Positions 7,588 to 10,600 of a stretch of DNA of 10,600 nucleotides are shown one piece after another. A model generated the notes under the pieces. That model did not search any database. It was not told the DNA's origin and saw nothing but the letters and a program-made list of their open reading frames with translations. The DNA lies in assembly GCA_902778205.1 (NCBI GenBank), contig CACYWX010000120.1, forward strand, positions 1-10,600. The letters run 5' to 3'. Within the stretch, counting starts at the first letter, position 1. Each line of letters opens with the position of its first letter. This DNA comes from an uncultured Ruminococcus sp. GTDB lineage: Bacteria > Bacillota > Clostridia > Oscillospirales > CAG-272. The translations under genes and the position numbers were made by a program.

Positions 7588-9186
7588 ATGGCCATAAATC
7601 AAAATAGTATCTACTCCTTTTTGTTGAGCCCAAACGAAATTGACAAAGCGGCAGATCATATAGCAAATATTCTGAGCGAATTCAAAGCCGAGAAGAAAAC
7701 AATTGTAAAGATCCGCTTGTTGATCGAAGATCTGTTGATGGCAATATTACGCTTTCAGCCTAAACCGACTACATGCAAAATCATATTCTCTAAAAGGTCA
7801 GGGAACGGATCGATCCGACTCCAATATGAAGGTGACCCTTTTGATCCACTCACAGAGGCCTCAGATGACTTCACCACTCTTCTGTTTGAAAATCTGGGTG
7901 TTCCATGTAGTTGGAAATACCAGAACAGGACAAACATTCTGACTCTTTCCGTTCGTAAACAGAAAAGCTCTACGGCACCTTTTCTTTTAGGGGCAATAGC
8001 AGCCGCTATTATACTTGGTCTCTGCAGCCGATTCTTACCAGCTATCATTACTGAGACATTATCCGATTATTTGCTCATCCCTTTCAAAAGCGCATTCTTG
8101 AAACTCTTAAATGCGTTTGCAGGTATTCTTATCTTTTTCAGCATAATTTCTGGGATGTGTAGTGATTCATCCGCTGAATCGTTTAGGGCTACAACCAAGA
8201 AGCTCCTTATACGGCAGCCGCTGCTGGTAGTGGCAATTACCATTGTCAGCTATTTGGCTTTACTTCCCTTCTCTGGCCTCTCTTTTGGTTCGCCGACCAG
8301 CGCATCCACATCGCAGGCAAAGCAGGTATCAGATCTTATATGGGGTATCATTCCTGGCAATGTTCTCACACCATTTACAGATGGAAACTATATTCAGATT
8401 GTTCTACTTGCATTCATTTTCGGTATTTCCCTGTCTGCTGTCAGAGACCGTCATCCTGAGCTAGTAACTGTTATTAGCAGCATAAACAGTATCATTATAA
8501 CAGTTACGGGGAAACTTTGCAGATTTATCCCTCTATTTATTTTCTGCAGTCTTTTTACCTTAATCCGTTCGCCACTCACATCAGGTACGTTGCTAGATAT
8601 CTGGAAACCTGTTGTTATGTTCACAATAGTAGGTCTCCTGATTACTGTTTTAACGCTGGTCTGTCTCGTAATCAGATTTCATTGTAACAGTCTGAAAGTA
8701 TTAAGAGTAATTCTTCCAGCCTTTTTGATTGCACTTACAACCGGCTCTCCGGCGGCGGCATATAGTACGAATCTAGATATTTTGGAAGGTAGCCTCGGTG
8801 TATCCAAGCGTTTTTCCAGAGTTGGGCTTGCAATCAGTTCCAAACTGTATCTGCCGGGTGTTTCACTATATCTTGCAGTTATGGTTATCTACTTTGCTGA
8901 GAAATATCAGACACCGATCAATGTCGGTTGGGTAATCATCGCTATTATCCTGACAATCATGCTTACTTATGCATGCCCACCGATACCAAGTTCTTTTCTT
9001 GTGATATTCGGTATTATAGCCAAACAGTGCGGATTTCCAGACGAGTGTATGGTTCTTCTGGCAACAGCGGATATCTTTTTGGATGGATTGTCCAGCGCGT
9101 TATGTTGTATCCTGCGAAATATCGAGCTTCTTTTCGAAGCAGATGATTATCATGAGTTAAACCGTGACACTTTGAGAAATCTGTGA
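7588..9186 (+). CDS. Fusion of degenerate GHKL-ATPase-like domain and DAACS/SLC1-type transporter
   Basis: A 532-residue membrane protein. Residues 1 to about 125 are soluble and resemble an anti-sigma/histidine-kinase ATPase fold. IRLLIEDLLMAI (E47-D48) lies where the N-box would be, with Met in place of the key Asn, and YEGDPFDP (80-87) lies where the Asp-x-Gly box would be. Residues about 130-515 form a hydrophobic region the length of a complete dicarboxylate/amino acid:cation symporter, starting with LLGAIAAAIILGL. Equivalents of its re-entrant loops and TM7-TM8 are visible: TTGSPAAAY (384-392), KLYLPGVSLYL (419-429), CPPIPSSF (463-470) and DIFLDGLSSALCCILRN (495-511). The signature NMDGT is absent (YLPGV). 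The fold suggests a secondary carrier in the cytoplasmic membrane; the lost ligands make the substrate, and even transport, uncertain. It starts at ATG 7588 behind AAGGTG and probably shares a transcript with the PPC gene. Confidence 0.8.
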   Translation: MAINQNSIYSFLLSPNEIDKAADHIANILSEFKAEKKTIVKIRLLIEDLLMAILRFQPKPTTCKIIFSKRSGNGSIRLQYEGDPFDPLTEASDDFTTLLFENLGVPCSWKYQNRTNILTLSVRKQKSSTAPFLLGAIAAAIILGLCSRFLPAIITETLSDYLLIPFKSAFLKLLNAFAGILIFFSIISGMCSDSSAESFRATTKKLLIRQPLLVVAITIVSYLALLPFSGLSFGSPTSASTSQAKQVSDLIWGIIPGNVLTPFTDGNYIQIVLLAFIFGISLSAVRDRHPELVTVISSINSIIITVTGKLCRFIPLFIFCSLFTLIRSPLTSGTLLDIWKPVVMFTIVGLLITVLTLVCLVIRFHCNSLKVLRVILPAFLIALTTGSPAAAYSTNLDILEGSLGVSKRFSRVGLAISSKLYLPGVSLYLAVMVIYFAEKYQTPINVGWVIIAIILTIMLTYACPPIPSSFLVIFGIIAKQCGFPDECMVLLATADIFLDGLSSALCCILRNIELLFEADDYHELNRDTLRNL

Positions 9187-9259
9187 TCCATAGCGGGATC
9201 GTCACTTGGTTGTTTCTGAAGCGCCTTAATCCTATGGGAGTTCAGGAGACCTGCTCTAT

Positions 9260-9311
9260 ACTGATGCGTAGTGGGTCACCTCCATGGGAAAAAATGTGAA
9301 TTTAGGGCTTG
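9260..9311 (+). repeat. Direct repeat copy B upstream of the dipeptidase
   Basis: A 52-bp block matching 6938-6987 at 47 of 52 aligned columns. Similarity stops abruptly on the left, before ACTGATGCGT. To the right it continues as the promoter architecture rather than as identity. Read on the minus strand it contains GGAGGTGACCC, a near-perfect ribosome binding sequence, as copy A does in weaker form. Confidence 0.8.
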
Positions 9312-9337
9312 TATTCTCTGAAAAAATGTGGTACGAT
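9309..9337 (+). promoter_or_regulatory. Probable promoter of the C69 dipeptidase
   Basis: TTGTAT (9309-9314), a 17-bp spacer, then TACGAT (9332-9337), with TGTGGTA spanning the start of the -10 at exactly the offset seen in the first promoter. Transcription would start near 9344, giving a leader of about 83 bases. Confidence 0.62.
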
Positions 9338-9342
9338 AAATC

Positions 9343-9403
9343 CAGTTTTTATAGTTGGTGGTCTTTGCATCGAACAACAGGCGAAAACCATTCCGCAAAA
9401 CTG
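9343..9403 (+). ncRNA. Possible two-tier hairpin in the dipeptidase leader
   Basis: CAGTTTT (9343-9349) can pair with AAAACTG (9397-9403). Inside this, TGGTCTTTGC (9359-9368) can pair with GCGAAAACCA (9381-9390) with one mismatch and one G-U, around a 12-base loop. It occupies nearly the whole leader and ends before the ribosome site. I recognise no known riboswitch. It may be a stability element or chance. Confidence 0.3.
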
Positions 9404-9426
9404 AAGCTAAAGAAAGGTTATTTAGC

Positions 9427-10600
9427 ATGAAAGATTTTCACCTCTCACGCTCATTCGGGAGAAAAATTGGAACAGTAATTCTCTGTGTCCTGATCAGTTC
9501 CTCGCTTCTTCCGACAACCACACTAGCATGTACTGGACTCTACGCGGGTTCAGATACAACCTCCAACGGATCAGCATACGTAGGCCGTTCTGAGGATTTC
9601 GGCCCCGATTATGCCAAGCAGTTCATTATCGTTCCTGCCGCCGACCACACAGAGGGTGAGATGTTTGAGGACGATTATGGCTTCAGCGTACCCTATCCGG
9701 CGCATACCCTCCGTTACAGCGCAGTTATGGATGACCCGTCCGAATACAGTGGGCTGACAAAGATTCCCTTCGGAGAAGCCGGGATAAACGAAAAAGGTGT
9801 GTCGGTCTCCGCAACTGTCTCCACCTACTTCAATAAGAAAGTACTCCAGGTCGATCCTCTGACCCCGAACGGAATCTCAGAAATCTCATTGGCCTCCTAC
9901 ATTCTTCAGTCTGCTGAAACTGCCAGAGATGGAGTTAAGCTGCTTGCTGAATGCATTGATACCTACGGCCATGGCAACTCTGATATTGGTAATCCCGAAT
10001 ACAACGAAGTAAGCACTGTTTTTATTGCCGACCGGGACGAAACATGGCTATTCGAAATACTCTCGGGCCATCAGTATGTGGCTACCAGGCTTTCCGATGG
10101 AACAGTATCCGTTCTCCCCAATGCCATCATGACACAGCAGATCAATGTCTCCGACGAGAATATTGTCGCCTCACCTGGCTTGATCGCCACAGCAAAGGCT
10201 GGAGGATTCTATGTGACTGATACCGAAGGCGAGAATGAAATCCATGTTGGAAAATCGTACGGCGAAGGATACAGCCAGTATGCGAGTTATCGTTATTACT
10301 ATGCCGCTTATGTTCTGAATCATGACCTGGCAGATTCAATAGATATCGTTCCGAAACCTGCTGCCGAAGTTGCGGAACTGTATCCCAATGCCTCTGTTGA
10401 AGAGGAAGCGATTGGTCCGTTCTGTCTGGAGTACAATCCATCAACCGAACGCATGGGAACGATAGATCTGATGACCCTCAGGGAGGTATTCGGCTCGCAC
10501 GGTGAAGGAACTGATTACATAACAACGTCTCTGAATGTAAATTCCGAAGGTGAACCAATGCGTGCCATCGGTACCTACCGGCAGAATGAGGAGCACATCT
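9427..10600 (+). CDS. Secreted C69-family dipeptidase (3' end off window)
   Basis: 391 codons are visible; family members with this layout usually run past 500 residues, so the C-terminal part is missing. Residues 1-35 form a signal peptide (basic start, then VILCVLISSSLL) ending TTTLA. The next residue, Cys36, begins ACTGLYAGSDTTSNG, the conserved N-terminus of C69/U34 peptidases, in which this Cys is the N-terminal nucleophile exposed by processing. Other family marks are YVGRSEDFG, AGINEKGVSVSAT, the SAETARDGVKLLAECIDTYG helix, and SGHQYVATRL with VSVLPN. The enzyme would hydrolyse dipeptides or release dipeptides outside the membrane. ATG 9427 has AAAGG nine bases upstream. It stands behind its own promoter and repeat B, and with the carrier-like gene upstream suggests peptide or amino-acid scavenging. 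The family call is firm; the substrate is unknown. Confidence 0.9.
   Translation, partial: MKDFHLSRSFGRKIGTVILCVLISSSLLPTTTLACTGLYAGSDTTSNGSAYVGRSEDFGPDYAKQFIIVPAADHTEGEMFEDDYGFSVPYPAHTLRYSAVMDDPSEYSGLTKIPFGEAGINEKGVSVSATVSTYFNKKVLQVDPLTPNGISEISLASYILQSAETARDGVKLLAECIDTYGHGNSDIGNPEYNEVSTVFIADRDETWLFEILSGHQYVATRLSDGTVSVLPNAIMTQQINVSDENIVASPGLIATAKAGGFYVTDTEGENEIHVGKSYGEGYSQYASYRYYYAAYVLNHDLADSIDIVPKPAAEVAELYPNASVEEEAIGPFCLEYNPSTERMGTIDLMTLREVFGSHGEGTDYITTSLNVNSEGEPMRAIGTYRQNEEHI

Larger units (their letters stand above)
9187..9426 (+). other. Intergenic region: carrier gene tail, repeat B, promoter and leader
   Basis: This 240-base stretch has no convincing gene. After the carrier stop there is a weak inverted repeat (GATCC facing GGATC, 9185-9200) without a T-run, so no terminator is assured. 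Repeat B, a promoter and a possibly folded leader fill the remainder. Ribosome site AAAGG (9413-9417) lies 9 bases before the dipeptidase start. Confidence 0.6.

Noticed and set aside
9185..9260. Rho-independent terminator after the carrier gene
   Set aside because: The inverted repeat is only about 5 bp and no T-run follows.
6938..9311. Composite transposon or IS bounded by the two repeats
   Set aside because: The repeats are direct, no transposase lies between or beside them, and no target duplication is visible; kept only as a hypothesis for the repeat's origin.
1..10600. CRISPR arrays, tRNA or rRNA genes
   Set aside because: No regularly spaced repeats, and no cloverleaf or rRNA-like sequence was seen in the intergenic stretches.

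Overview
The window joins two unlike pieces of DNA, most likely from an anaerobic gut-type Firmicute (Clostridia or relatives). The clues are the siphophage tail gene set, AGGAGG-type ribosome binding sites, and the secreted C69 peptidase and DAACS-type carrier families. The organism cannot be named from the sequence.

Region 1 (about 1-6950, all minus strand, GC-rich) is the distal half of a siphophage or prophage tail operon. Read in the direction of transcription it holds: a distal tail protein (Dit) lacking a normal start codon, a tail-associated/minor structural protein (Tal-like), a 68-residue small protein, two single-domain baseplate-upper (BppU-like) proteins, and a giant BppU-headed fibre that runs off the left edge. 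Most gene junctions overlap by 1, 4 or 26 bases, so this is a tightly coupled operon. The tape measure gene expected upstream of dit is absent; AT-richer non-phage DNA takes its place.

Region 2 (about 6938-9186, plus strand, AT-richer) starts with a 50-bp repeat and a promoter. These are followed by a PPC/DUF296 (PD1-like) protein and a 532-residue membrane protein. The membrane protein fuses a degenerate GHKL-ATPase-like head to a DAACS/SLC1-type transporter fold. By eye alignment, most canonical sodium and aspartate ligands of that transporter are replaced.

Region 3 (9187-10600, plus strand) has a second copy of the same repeat (47 of 52 aligned columns identical, same orientation), again followed by a promoter with the same 17-bp spacing. 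A leader that may fold comes next, then a secreted C69-family dipeptidase that runs off the right edge.

The two repeat-plus-promoter units suggest that the PPC/carrier pair and the dipeptidase are either co-regulated (peptide cleavage outside the cell, uptake or sensing at the membrane) or were each loaded behind the end of the same dispersed element. The first repeat copy coincides with the phage/host junction and with the lost start of dit. That junction is therefore either a real recombination or insertion point or an assembly join.
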